Assembly (NCBI GenBank): GCA_973895155.1
Contig: OZ316898.1
Coordinates: forward strand, 2,790,001 to 2,854,000
Source of the DNA: Marsupella aquatica
Lineage: Eukaryota > Marchantiophyta
Direction: 5' to 3'
Length of the DNA stretch: 64,000 bases
Shown here: positions 25,201 through 37,400 of the stretch, one piece after another
Layout of the letters: every line of letters begins with the position of its first letter
Position numbering within the stretch: position 1 is the stretch's first letter
Notes under the pieces: model-generated
What the model was told of the DNA's origin: nothing
The model's database searches: none
What the model saw: the letters and a program-made list of their open reading frames with translations, nothing else
Translations under genes and position numbers: made by a program

Positions 25201-27839
25201 GAATATTTAATGGTTTGTATCCATGGTTGAGATTTGTCATTCCCTATAGAAAATCTTTTATAATAACGATGCACTTATCTTAACCTGGTTTAAATCATGT
25301 ATGCCCTACCTAGACCTGGCAAGAAATTCCTCCCTTGAAGAAGACTCTCTTATTTGGTCAGACATGGAAGCTCTAGATCTGGTAGGGTATGGAGACAGTA
25401 GGGACACTTCAAAGACTATCACATACGGTCAAAGTCTATCGACTGGCCCATGGCTAATTTGAAAGATGTGCTTAGTTCAGGCTGTTGGAAGTTTCAGGGC
25501 TATCATGGCACGGTCTGGGCAGGTCAAAAAGAATAAACCAGGGCACCATGTAGTATCCATCCAATGATAAATAAATACATATTCATATTATTTGACAAAA
25601 GCTTTATGAATAATAAGCCTCGATGGATCAGGGGTTTGCCTTGCCCATCCTCACGGACTGCATAAAGGTTAATTTACACAATGAGAAAAGTGACCAATTG
25701 CTTTAGGAGGAATGTTTCAATTTTGCTAAGCATGTCTCAAGTAGTTTTTCCATGCACCCCAACCAGGTGTAACCTGTTTGTTTTTAGACCTCTTTTGTAT
25801 CTTCTTTCATCTCAAATGTTACCAGCACATTCTCTAATGTTATCCATTCACAAGGTTTCAGATTTTTCTAAGATCGTTTGCTCCATTTCTGACTAGCACA
25901 AAAGTGATCAAATACTATCAACTGATTGCTAATGGACGCTTCAGTTTTGTGAAGGACGCTTTGAGTAATTTGGACATGAACCACAAATTACCAATTTTGG
26001 GACGAACTCTTCAGGTTTGTGAAGGATGCCTTGAGTAGTTTGGACATGAGGCCCGACATGAGGAGCTGCAACATACTGTCAGGTGACTAACTAAAACTGG
26101 CTGCAAACTGTCAGGGCCTGTTCACGGGTCAGATTTCAGTCAAACCATAAAAGGTGTTACCGGATTCTATTTAGACATTCTGTGCCAATCCATCCAAGCT
26201 TTGGAAATCCATCCGAGCATTACTTCTAAGACTTTCTAAAGAATAGGAAATGAAACAAGGTGTTCAAAACACACAAATGAAGAATGGTTTGCATTGTTAA
26301 TCTTTTATAAAATGAAATAGACTGTATCAAATTCAAAATTTGAATATCTACAACTATAATAAGGGATCCCACCTTTTTTTGGTCCTTCGTCCCGATACAA
26401 AAATGTTCCTCGGCAGGAAAGATCCACAGCCATTGAATTCAATTAACTGTTTTCATTGACCATTGATGGAAGAAATGCACACCCTGGCACATATATGCTG
26501 CCCCATAAATACCCCGGCCGAATGGGCATAGGGCTCGCTTAAACATATTTACTTTATATACTGAGGGTGTTTTATTTAGATCACTATCTTACGTTATATC
26601 CCAAAACATACATTAAACTAACTCCCCGAGGGCATTTTATGACAGGCATAGAGCCCACAACATATATCTCAGCTCTATGGACGATCCAAATAGTCAAGTT
26701 CATTGGCCCTAGTCCATGGCCATACATAATAAGTGGTCCCTTGGGTGCTACTTCCAGTTTCCACAATTGTCAATGAAGCTCGGCTGTGACTCCAGTACTC
26801 CCTTTGAACCTGATTGACCGCTCCCATAAGTAAGGATAATTTTGTTTTGTTCAGAACTTGATGCTCACCAAAATGGCTGGCCATCCAACTTGGACAGACC
26901 TAACAGGTTTTGAGACTCAAAACAGACAAATCGAGTTAAGCAACATTTAAAAACTATTATTCTACCCTGTCTCTCAGTCAGGCATTTTTTTTCTTTTGCA
27001 CTAAAATATAGTTGAGAAAAGATCCACCTTACCCAAAACGAGCCAAACAAGTACAAAAAAGGTCAAGAGAGGACCAATAGGGAACTCAAAAGAAGGGGGC
27101 CAAGTGCAAACCCCAAAAACCAAGAAAGAAGAAAAAGTAGAAAAACTATCATTGCAATAGTGTGATGATAGCCACATCTAGTGTAGCAACTAAGTCTGCA
27201 AGTGGAACATGGATGTACTCTAAAGTGGCAAGACTTTGCTGAGCCAGGCTAGTATCCATTGCCATAGATCTTTCTGGCTTGAGTACATTTAAGATCATTT
27301 TGTTCGAGACAAAAGGAAAATGACTTAAGGACTTGGTTGAGAAATTGATGTTCAGATGAACCGCAACTTTGCACCACCCAACTGGGATGGACCTAGGAGC
27401 TTTTGACACTCAAAATTGTGACCATTCCTACTAAAGCAAGATATTGTTTGATGTTTGAAATTATCCGTCTGGTTGCAGTCTACAGTAGCTGAGGTTGTTT
27501 TGTGACTAGCAGACCATTATTGACCAAAGAGCTCTCTAGATACACAGTCTGATTAACAAATGATATGCTTACTTGGTCCCATTTGAGGACTTGAGGGCCC
27601 ATTGAGGGATAGTTGATGTGGAGTGTGGTTTCTACAGTTTTCATAGCTCATTTATTCAAGGGATTCATTGATTAAAATCTGGATTGAAGTTTTCAAAAGA
27701 TCTTTGGGTTTGTGAGAAAAACAGTCACAAGTGCCACCAAATTCTTGTGAAGCCAACCTAACACTAGTATGCATTTCAACGAAGATAAAACAATGGTCCA
27801 TCCTAACTCTTCACTGTAACTATGTTACTCACTCCTCGA
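19271..27839. other. Gene-poor, repeat-bearing intergenic region
   Basis: No ORF shows a domain or a believable exon chain. Visible structure is limited. There are copies of a dispersed TTTTATATGG..GTGGCAGTTTAA motif in reverse orientation at 22767-22796 and 22966-22991. An inverted pair sits around 22832-22875 and 23098-23130 (ATCTAACAG/CTGTTAGAT). A stretch at 23130-23190 resembles one at 24430-24510 (TAGATTTAAGGATAA..., then TGGCTAAT). A hairpin-plus-direct-repeat occurs at 24884-24939. Confidence 0.4.
24884..24939. repeat. Small hairpin containing a 22-bp direct duplication
   Basis: GTGCCTCTC at 24884-24892 pairs with GAGAGGCAC at 24931-24939. Between and overlapping the arms, GACCTGTCACTATCCGAGA at 24894 is repeated as GACCTGTCACTGTCCGAGA at 24916. 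Confidence 0.6.
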
Positions 27840-27859
27840 CTCACTCATTTGAGAGCAGA

Positions 27860-28340
27860 GAAATTTTGGCTCTACTCACTAACTAGTGTTACTCACACTA
27901 TTTCCGTTGTAACCCGCTTTCTGCATGCATAAGTTAGTGTTACTTTGGAGTCAAGAGGGGAATTTTGTGAAAAAGTCTATATTGAAAAATAGACAAGAAT
28001 TAGTGTTTATTGGATTCAACATCACCAAATATTTACTAACACTGTAAACCAAAGGGGATAAAAACTGTTTTCAAAAGCTGACAATATTAGTGTTACTTTG
28101 GACTCAAGATCCCTTAACCAAAATTAGTGTTACTTTAATAATTTTTGTTACGTTGGCCTCAATATCCCTTTACCAAAATTAGTGTCACTAACACAAATTT
28201 AATAATTAGTGTTACTAACACAAATCTAATAATTAGTGTTACCTTATTCTCAAGATCCCTTTACCAAAATTAGTGTTACCTTATTCTCAAGATCCCTTTA
28301 CCAAAATTAGTGTTACTAACACTAATATGGAATGACATGA
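27860..28340. repeat. AT-rich minisatellite with palindromic core ATTAGTGTTA
   Basis: The block CAAGATCCCTTTACCAAAATTAG, with one-base variants, recurs near 28105, 28160, 28252 and 28289, each followed by TGTTAC-type sequence. ATTAGTGTTAC is repeated many times on its own. Where it is followed by TAACACTAAT it forms a 21-base palindrome (10 + 1 + 10) near 28309-28326. No coding sequence. Confidence 0.7.
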
Positions 28341-28382
28341 ATTATTGCATAACACTAACTATCGTGAATGTTTGTCAAAATG

Positions 28383-28673
28383 TCATGGTCCACCCAGATT
28401 TATTTTCGCTTGGGCGAAGTTGACCTGGAAAGAAGGACCTGAGCGTAAAGAAAACCTGTTGACCTGAAAGACGCCGGAAGAGTGGCCCTGCGAAATCACC
28501 GGCACTGTAATTCGCAGAAGGAAGATCGTATTTTCTGCAATTTGGTACGGCCGATACGGTACGGAGTTGAAAGTGCTTCTTGTAACTAAGAGCGTACCTT
28601 CGGGGCTTTCAGGTACTACGGTGGGTCCTACTCTTTCCGAGTGAGGTATAGCAACGTCCTTCGAGAAACTCAC
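28383..28673 (-). other. Unassigned 96-codon open frame next to the minisatellite
   Basis: An uninterrupted minus-strand frame, less AT-rich than its surroundings, opening with GTG rather than ATG. The protein has no motif I recognise, no signal peptide and no clear hydrophobic segment. Clean splice borders are not obvious. It could be a gene or element fragment, or chance. I do not assign a function. Confidence 0.25.
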
Positions 28674-29261
28674 GATAACACAAGAGTTGTGTGATATCTC
28701 GGAATGTTTGTGATCAACGAGATTCCCTCGTTTTGAGTTAGTTTGGACCTTTTCTAATGGTAGTGATGAGTGGGTGTGCGCTTTTTGGACTAGGGTTTAG
28801 GAACAGTCATTGCAATATTAATAAATTATATTATAAGAAACTAATAAAATACTCATTTATTTTGATTTTGGTGTTTGTTCCCCGGCCCTCATTTGCTCTT
28901 ACTGAGTTGCACTTTATTTGATGTTTTCTTTCAGAAATGAATATTTTAAAAATTTCCAATACACAAATCGAGCGAGCTTACGCATTCATAAGGGTGAGGA
29001 TTGTTGATTTTAGGGCCTTTAGTAAGATTGTCCTGCTTGACCCTCTTATGTAGCTCACATGGGAGCTCTATGGCTCTTCAGTTTGCTGGTCTTTGGTTGT
29101 TCTTGTGCAAGGCTTTTGCCTAGGGATTTGGGGTCTATGTGCCCTTTTGGTTTGTCCCCTTGATTGAGTCTTTTGTTTGTGGGATCTTGTCTCGGGGTTG
29201 GGTAGCCTTATTTTTTGGCAGTTTATAAAATATGAGTACACAACCCGCACAACCTGAATGG
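28674..29261. other. Intergenic, no supported gene
   Basis: The first half is AT-rich. The second half (about 28980-29225) is T/G-rich and resembles a LINE-type 3' untranslated tail, but no coding portion precedes it. Confidence 0.3.
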
Positions 29262-29660
29262 ACTTATTCATGGATGGATGGGTCTCACCAGAACCTCACT
29301 ATCCATCTTGACCACTCACTTTTTTCAGCGTATTTCAGTGGCCTGACAGCATGCCAGAGCTTGAGAAACTTATTGTCGATCCCTCAGAGTGGCTACTGTG
29401 CCTCTCCAGACACTAGCCCCCCTAGAGGACATTCCTATCCCACTTGTTGATTTAGTTAGGACAATGGATGTGGATCATTAACTTTTGTCACATTTTCCGA
29501 TATGGACACTAGTTCGTTGAGTTCCCCCTCATGTAGTGTTTGATACTTGTCCGTTTCTCTTCTTCCTTTTCTAGGATTGGACTTGCTTTTCTTTTGCTTT
29601 GTTTGGTGTTTGTCCTCTTTGGACCTCTTTTTCTTTCCTTTGATTTACTTTATTTTTTGT
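29262..29660 (+). mobile_element. Second copy of the LINE 3' tail (truncated)
   Basis: Aligns by eye with 7270-7700. Shared blocks include GGATGGGTC, GACCACTCAC, TTTCAGT..CCT and ACAGC(A/G)TGC. The strongest shared block is CTAGCCCCCCTAGAGGACATTCC with its continuation ATCCCACTTGT at about 29424-29453, compared with 7410-7443. The T-rich tail with TTTGGACCTCT follows. Same strand as the first copy. Only the last coding residues and the 3' UTR remain, as expected for 5' truncation during target-primed reverse transcription. Confidence 0.7.
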
Positions 29661-32600
29661 GATTATTATATATCACAGAGCCCAAAGGCAAAATAGGTCG
29701 AACCAGGAGACATGATCCCAAAGGCAAAACAACTCAATGGATTTATAAATTTTGGTGGAAGATTAAAAACAAAATATACAGGGTAACACTTTGGAACAAA
29801 TTTGAAACCTTCTATAGTGCTATTGTCCTCAAGCCAAGCTCTTTGTTGGAAACCACAGACCACGTAAAGGAGTAAAAAACACATACGTGTTCGCGACGAT
29901 GAGATGTTTCTGCCAAAAAAGCAAATCAAATCTTTGACAATCTTGAGTGGGCCCTGTTCTTGATTGGTTTTGTCGTCATTTGCCAGTATTCTAACTTCTT
30001 TGCTGTTCTTTCTTGGTGTTTGAGATCGTGTGACTTGGTATATTTTAATTTTCTTCTTTAATATATACATATACCTTGAGCAGCCATCTATCGGATCAAT
30101 CTTGTTGGCAGTTATTGATATTACCTATATTAATACTGCCAGGTTACCTTCAGATAATACCCTTGACAGACGACAGAATTGTTTCTTTATTGGGAACAAG
30201 TCATTCGTTTGCTACGCGGAAATGAGGTGATACCTTTGGCTCAAGTACACACAGAGTTGAGGTAACATTGTAACAACGATGTCGATGTGGTTTACTTTGG
30301 AGTTTTGTGGGATGTACACAATCATATCAGATAGAACTTTATTTCTCAATCATCTCAAAAAGACATTTTGTCTCATACGGACAATAACTCTATGCTGAAG
30401 CATATCGTGCACATTGGAATGTGTTAATGAAGACCTCATAGGAATATCAAATGCAATTGTTTTCATAGGCCAGGTTGAGTAGCCACCTTGGCATTGGATA
30501 CAACTCGAAATCGACTTTGACAGACTACGATTGCCCTTGATTCGCTTCTGAATTCATACACTTTAAGTCCTAAGAGATTTATATTTTACCTATTTTAATT
30601 AACAGTAGCGGAGAAGTTATATAGTGACCAAATCCAGATCTCAGATGTACATCCATTACATAGAAGCACCAAAATGTACTAAGGGAAAAAACACAAAGGG
30701 CTATAAATTCAGTGTCATGTATCTAAAATTTCTTTCAAGGAGTATGAGCTTAGAGAAGATGATCTTGATTTTCCATAGGACTAACAAGTCATTGTGGTTT
30801 ATCCATGTTGAAGAAAACTACGGAAAACTCCCAAAACCTACAAAGTGAATGACAGTCCATGTTAAGGAAGGAATTTTGACTCACACATGCTTGTTTCAAA
30901 CTATTTGAGATGACTATCTAACCCACCCTTGGAAAAGGTAGGGGGACAGTTCGAGTCATTTTGAAAGAGGGAAACTCTACTATCGGTGTCTATAAAGTTT
31001 GGGTCTAAATTTGGTTGTACCGTCGAATTTTAGGGTGACACTGTTAGATTTCCCAATTTAGGTCAAACGGGCACAAACTCTTGAATCTGAATACTTTATA
31101 CGAGTATACATATACGTAGTGATGAGATGAGAGACTCTTCACGATAGGACCAATGACTAGTTCTAAGATGCAAGAATCCATAATTAAACCATACAAGCTA
31201 CCCACATGCACATGTTTCCTCTTTTTTTCTTTCTGTTGTGAACAAGGAAACCTCAGTGGCCTTACCCACGAGCACATGCACGTGGTTTCGTGTACTCTCT
31301 CGAAAACATTTGCCACCAATAACTCTGCAAACGCAAACAGCCAAACAGAGCCATGCCCAATTCTTCTCCGGCTTCCAGTGGGTACAGCCGTGTACCCCAA
31401 GCCAACTAGCCAAGGCATCAGAAAAGCAAACCTCCACAAATTGGTTTTCTTTTTATATTGTTAATTAAAACAAACAAACTCTAGTGTATTGCCTGGAGAT
31501 TAATATCTGTGCACAAAACAGCGCATTGCAGGGGATTGGGTTTCACCCTGGTACAGTGAGTGACAGCTATGTTCGCTACCATAGCATTGGGGCTTTTGTG
31601 CCCTGGTCTTGGATGATCCACACTGTTTTCCTTTTGCATTTGTCAGGGAGAAGAACTGGTAGTTGCCCTGGCCATACAGTTCACAGAGGATGGTAAATTG
31701 TTGGCAACCACCTCTCATATTTATTTCAAAATTGCATATACCAGGGCCATGACCAAAGGTGTCTCGTCACAATAAGCTGATACTATTGTTTAGGGCTCAT
31801 ATAGTTTCCAAAAATAAGATTTCGATGCTACTTTTCCAAGAAAAGGTTCTGGGCCATTCAGGGTCCTGCATCATCCAAGTGGACTAAAGTTGAGCCAGCC
31901 ATCAGATTTTTGTAGATCGCAGGATCCTGAAATATGGCTCAACTAACCTCATCTCAGGGTCGGTTTTGGCCAATTTTCCCAGTTCTCATAATTTTTCCTT
32001 CGTCAAGGTAAAACCTTTGGGCAGTTTTTAGCCAATACAAATGCTGGATCTCTGGTTTCGACTGGATGGCGTTTTTTTCTTGAAATTGGTGGGAGGTAAT
32101 GGTACTACTGCCCAGGAGAGCAAGCCGTGCAGCTTCGGTGATGGCTGCTGTTGTTTTTGCTGTAACGGTGATTGTTGACAAAATAATTCAGATTCCTAGA
32201 TTTCTGTATAAATATAGACAAATATAGATATATTTTAGATAGATAGATGTGAATCAACTGCATTTCTACAGCACTCTGTAAGCTCAATGGACTTGAGACT
32301 CGTGGCTCAAATAGATTTGCTCTCCATTTCATGGGGCCATCATGAGTGATCCACCCGAGATAGAAGGCGGTGAGAATATGTCTTCAGCCATCACTTCAGA
32401 GTCCAACAGTACAGTGCGAGAAGGAGATCTTATTCTGCACGAAAAGGGAAGCCTCCACCGCATGGCGAGCTGTGTTGTTTGTTGTTGGGTTGGAAGTGTT
32501 AAAAACCAGCCCATCTCACACTTGGGTCAGCTTTTCCACCACCAAAAAGCAGTTGATGACCTGATCAGTCAGTGATGCAGATCATGGATTTTTTAATTCC

Positions 32601-33719
32601 TTTTTCACCAAGGAGTCGAAGTTTGAAGTGATGTCCCACTAAGACCATCTCCACCACTGCTCCTTGTTACCTAATGGACCCCCAAGTGAACCAGATGGAG
32701 AGATAACTTGACAGTTACCCTCTCCACCTGTAACCCATAACCTATAACCCTTATGTCTAAACATTATAGGTAAACTTCCAGATCCAAGCTGTCAACTGCC
32801 AAGTTTAGCAAGAAAGGCTATTACCAAACCAGGGCTCTATTCAGGCCTTTAATGGTGGTGGGGGGAGGGAGGGGTTGTGGATTGTTGATGGAAATATTGT
32901 CATCTCATTGTCCATAAAACACACCTCTATTTCTATTGTTTGGGGAAACATGGGCCACCTATCTGGAGATGGTCCAAGGGAAGTGCTTTTCACCTTATGT
33001 TTTCACCACAACACATCTGACATAGTAACATTACAGTTCAAATATTTCTATTTTTCCTCACCAAGGAGTCAAAGTGTTGAGTGGTCTCCCACTAAGGCGG
33101 TATGTTTTGCTGTGAACATCTGCCACAGTAAGTTGTTTGTACATCAACATGAACAGTTACATGACGGAATAATTTGTCGGATCCAGCCCTTATGGCTCCA
33201 TGGATTTCCTTACTGTTAATCCCAGTACACAAATGGAAGTAGGAATTTGGCCAACTTATGCCAACGAAAATGATAAGTTTTCCCTTGTCGAGAGAAAGTT
33301 CATCGTTCACAACGAATGTTGACTCCCAAACTTGTTACTCCGTGTGGACTTTTATCTATCGATTTCTACTTTCTCTAGGTACAGTACTGCACAGACATTG
33401 TCCAAGTCATAAAGTGAAATAATAAAATAGATAAAGATTCGTCCGTGTCATTTATGACGTCCAGATCTACGGCTGTTTTTTCATTCCGATCCTACACCAT
33501 GGCATTGGCCGTCGATCTGATGCACGTCAGACCAATCAACGCGGAGAATCTTGGCGAGTTAAGCCCATTATGAAGGAGAGTAACGAGGCAAACAAAGGGG
33601 ATCTGCGATCTTCTCTTCTCTGCAAAAGGATTGGCTAAAATTGAGGATCGGCGTTCTGGTACCTCCTAAAAACTCTTGTACGAAAAGTCCCATGTGTTAT
33701 TGCTCTTGTGTTACCCTGT
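29661..33719. other. Intergenic, no supported gene
   Basis: Short ORFs overlap on both strands at 29666-30070, 31044-31468 and 32329-32575 without domains. The 31.0-31.5 kb stretch is unusually free of stops in several frames at once, which points to composition rather than coding. Part of 32342-32575 starts at an ATG and reads an acidic N-terminus, but the opposite strand is equally open. Confidence 0.35.
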
Positions 33720-33720
33720 T

Positions 33721-33872
33721 GGTAATCACACATCAAAATGTGATTGCATTTATTGATTGGTAATCACACATCAAAATGTGATTGCATTTATTGATTGAAT
33801 AGAAAAAACTAAGATTATCACAGTATGCAAGGGCGTCATACAACGTATATGTCATATTTTGATGTGCAATTA
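33721..33872. mobile_element. Small TIR element with duplicated left end
   Basis: GGTAATCACACATCAAAATG is present twice in tandem (33721 and 33759, period 38). The same motif occurs inverted at 33847-33872, ending GATGTGCAATTACC. The motif contains an internal short inverted repeat (CACAT-CAAA-ATGTG). About 150 bp in total and non-coding. The left-end motif also occurs three times at 45.9-46.2 kb, so this is a dispersed family. Confidence 0.6.
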
Positions 33873-36390
33873 CCGAGACCCCTTGTGTTATCGTTTCGTT
33901 CAACGCTGTCGAGTCTCGGACTATCTTTACTAGACTGTTTGATTTTTTACTATTTAGTTAATTCAGAAATTTCCCCCCTCGCAAGCAATCGGATGGTCAA
34001 AAATAGCTGAAGGAGTTGGAATGCGCAGCTAAGATTGATTGATGTTGACGGGGCTACTTAGGAGTTAAATTAAATTAGTTTTGGGGTAACTTCACCATTT
34101 GGACGATTTTACTGAAGCGCTAGACGTGGAACTTTAGATGTCCTCTCAATTTAAAGTAAGGAGTACGAAGGAAATAAGGTGCTCGAAGCCTTTATGTTCC
34201 ACATAAATGGGAGCAAAACTTTTCTGACGAGCTTGTTGTATTTTGTCTATCATAAAGATTTCCAAACAGAAGTTCAAAAGAGTGTTCTGTTGATAACCTT
34301 TGTTTTAAGAAACCTGAGGGAAACCAAGCCCAAATCCTTATCCAGGGGTAACAAAAAACTTGGGTTCTACCCTGATCTTTGCTTATTTGTTTGTATTTTA
34401 AAGAAATCATTGAATGGCCTTAATCTCGCTTAATGACCCTACTTCGGACCAGAGTTTGGATGAAGAATAGGCCAAACACAAACAATTTATCAACACCGAC
34501 TTGATTTTGTGATTCAGGTTGTGTGAAAAGGCTACGCAGTGTCTAAGATATTACGCAGTGTCTAAGATATTTTCAAGAGGCCCTCAGTTACACCAATTAC
34601 ACCTCCAGGTCCATTCCACAACTTTTCTAGTGATGACGTTGCATTACTCATCAGGGTGATGATTACAGTCTTTAGAAAAAGACTCTAGCCAGCAAAACCA
34701 CAATGTGTTTGGGAAGGAATCTGGGTTTCCATCTCTCCTTCATGTTAACTAGGAGAAAACAAAAGCAACCTTCATCGTTCCTCTCAGACCAATCCACCAA
34801 CATTTGCAAGAATGGGCTGGACCTCGGAAACAGCTGAGACCACATTGGAATTGTTAGGTATCCCAGCTGCCCGACATCTTTTGGAGTGACAAATGGTGAA
34901 GGCATTGCGAGACAAGCTGGAGAAAAGATTAGACAAGGTCATACATATCCAATTATTGCTGATATATAGCATGAACAATAGTGGCTAGCCATCTCATTGT
35001 CAACGCCATGTGGTAATGCTTACTTATTCTGTGGGCTAGCACCAAGGCAACAATCTCCAAATAGCTGGGCCACTAACAAAGGAAGATAACACAATTCAAC
35101 TCAGGTTTAGAATGAGAAATTTAGAGCCAGATCGACTCTGCCATGAGAACTCAGATAACCTAATTTGTATTGGGGCCATGGTATTGTGCCGATTGCTGCT
35201 CAGTTCAGGGCTCTTGCTTGTAGCATCATCATGTGGGCAGTTGTGGAGGGCAACTACCCATTCCACAAATTGTATATGAGCCATATTTAAAGTCTATCAA
35301 CTACAGAATTAGTCTACAACATGATTGCCACAATACTCACCCTGAGGAATTAAGATTCGAGTTTACAAAATGATCAAAACAAACTATCCAAGTGAAAATT
35401 TTTAACCTGTTGATTTGCCAGAACCTATATAGCTTGAACTGCTTATTCACAAGATTTGATGATGCTCCTTGATCTTTGGAGAATCTACAGGCTTAGAATG
35501 ATTAGTTAGCTACTCTTTACAAAAATCCCTTCCTCCATTGGGAGATCGTGGGCCAGTTTCTCTACTCCTACAATACACCAGCAGAATCTCTGCACTCCAC
35601 CTTGAAGGAATGGTTAGACACTCTCACCAGTAAGGTATTGGTCCAGCAGGGAGCAGCTTGAGCACGAGCAGGCCATGGGGCCCAATACTTGAACCCTACC
35701 ATGCCCAGGTCACAAACCCCAACATTGTGGCCTCCACTTTTGAACTCCGACCATGGAAGTTCTGCGCTCCACAACCTAGCGGGACACAGCTTGCCAAGAC
35801 CGATCGACGGCTGCAGTCAGCGGCATCTGTTTTGATTGGACATCTCTGCAGTGGAAAGAGTGCATAGAGGCTAAACACTTGACCTCCTCTAGGCCTTTGG
35901 TGTATGATGAAAGGTGGGACTAGTTGGGCCACATGTAGGACCCAGCTTGAACAAACAGCCCAATGGTATGGCTGTTTGGCAAGGGCGGGTGAGGTTGCTT
36001 TTATGGCCTGGTCCTGTTCCCATAAGAGCTTCTATGCAATAAGGGTCTTGTGGAGGTTCCCACTAAGTAACACATTTGCCTCCAGGCTCCCTCAAAGCAT
36101 ACTTCTCTAAATTTTTCAAGGTAAAAGTAGCAGCTATAAGCTCTGGTGGGATCTCAATCTCAGACTTTGTCACAAATAGGATTCTTAAGCTTGCATGAGT
36201 TCTACTCTAATATGCATTTCTACCTGGGTTTGATACAAGGAAGATATTTGAGATCACATTCCAGTTCATAGGTGTGGAAGGAGATCCCATCCGAGTTGAC
36301 TCAAAGTAAAAAAGAAAAGAGTCTACTCAGAAAGATTCCCAAGAACAAAACGATTCCAAAGATACCCAGCGAAAACACGAGGGCGAGAGG
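33873..36390. other. Intergenic, no supported gene
   Basis: No coding evidence. A 19-20 bp direct duplication (ACGCAGTGTCTAAGATATT) lies at 34536-34572. The small ORFs on both strands at 35.5-36.1 kb have no domain. Confidence 0.4.
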
Positions 36391-36394
36391 TTCT

Positions 36395-36520
36395 AGGTTT
36401 CTGGGGTTTTCATTTGCCCTTTCTTTTGAGTCTCCTATTTGTCTTATTTGGACCTCTTTCGCTTTTTCTCCATTGTACTTTATGCTGGCACCTTTTCAAT
36501 AAATTGGTTTTTTTCCCCTC
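36395..36520 (+). mobile_element. Possible third LINE 3' tail
   Basis: The stretch has the same T-rich character and order of blocks (CTAGG..., TTTGCCCTTTCTTTTG, then TTTGTCTTATTTGGACCTCTTT) as the tails at 7.55-7.7 and 29.57-29.65 kb. It ends CAATAAATT. The match is short and low in complexity, so this is tentative. Confidence 0.3.
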
Positions 36521-36539
36521 CTAGAGGACAGGTGAAAAG

Positions 36540-36660
36540 ATATCGAGTCCGGCCCCTCTTTCCTTCCTATCCGTGGGCCCCGCACAAAGATATCCCAACA
36601 GACGAAGTGTGGCCCCTGGTCGTTCCCTTCCCTCTGTGGACCCCATGGAAAGAAATCCCG
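36540..36660. repeat. Diverged two-copy tandem repeat, about 57 bp
   Basis: GGCCCCTCTTTCC...GTGGGCCCCGCACAAAGATATCCC is followed by GGCCCCTGGTCGTTCC...GTGGACCCCATGGAAAGAAATCCC. GC-rich and non-coding as far as can be seen. Confidence 0.5.
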
Positions 36661-37215
36661 TCCCGTAAAATGCCATCTTCGCTCCAAACGGAAGGCCGTC
36701 GATCGTCGGACTCACCAGCCAGCCAGCCAGCACGATTCCGGAATTAGCAGCAAGTCTGATCCTAAAGCAAGCGCGATTAACTGGCCAAAGTACGGTCACT
36801 ACGGTAATTAGATTCCGTAAGCTACACTTGTAACACAAAGGTGCGCCCACTGGAGTCCGCACTGGATGGGGCGCTTTTCCCTGCAGCGCTGCACGCGGAT
36901 TGGCTGCCATCCTTCAGCACCGTCCGGACCGGGCTGATGTGGCGCAAGCTGGCCCTTGCCAGGCGTGGCACTAGTAACGAGCGTCCGATCGCCGACATCG
37001 ACGTCCACAGGGCCGCTTTAGGAGAGAGCCTCCACTCCCCGTCTTTCCCTCCCGTAGTTCCGTGTTTCTCTGTCAAGGCCTTGCTTGCTGCTTCTCCGCT
37101 TGATGGTTGCCTTTCTGAGTTTCTGCCCTGTGGCAGAGGGCTCTCTCTCAATTGGAAGATATCTTTGGTTTTTTTGCGCGTCTCCCTTCTCCTCGCGGAA
37201 AGGCAAATGAGGCCT
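36661..37215. other. GC-rich segment without a supported gene
   Basis: More GC- and CpG-rich than the surrounding DNA and open in several frames on both strands. The longest frame is 36841-37254 on the plus strand, without an ATG start. It might be a promoter-type CpG-rich patch or the remnant of a gene. Nothing recognisable is encoded. Confidence 0.3.
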
Positions 37216-37400
37216 GGTGGTGGGGATGGGAGTGGGGATGGGGGTGGGGGCTGACGAGCCCTCTTCGTTCCAAGAGGCTATAATGGGGTGTGGTGGTGGG
37301 GCAAGGGCTGACGAGCCACCTTAGTTCCCAGAGGCTAATGGGTGTGGTGGTGGGGGCTTGCTAGAGGCCAATCTGAAAATGAGAATGGTGGTGGGGGACT
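37216..37400 (+). repeat. G-rich tandem repeat with G-quadruplex potential
   Basis: At 37216-37250 there are at least five runs of three or more Gs separated by 1-2 bases. Two to three diverged units of about 65 bp follow, each with GGGCTGACGAGCC, TTCCnAGAGGCTA and ATGGGTGTGGTGGTGGGG. Confidence 0.7.

Noticed and set aside
31044-31468. Overlapping ORFs in several frames
   Set aside because: Openness in both strands at once with no family match indicates chance composition.
36841-37254. 137-codon plus-strand ORF in GC-rich DNA
   Set aside because: No ATG start, no domain, ends in a Gly-coding G-rich repeat, and the opposite strand is equally open.
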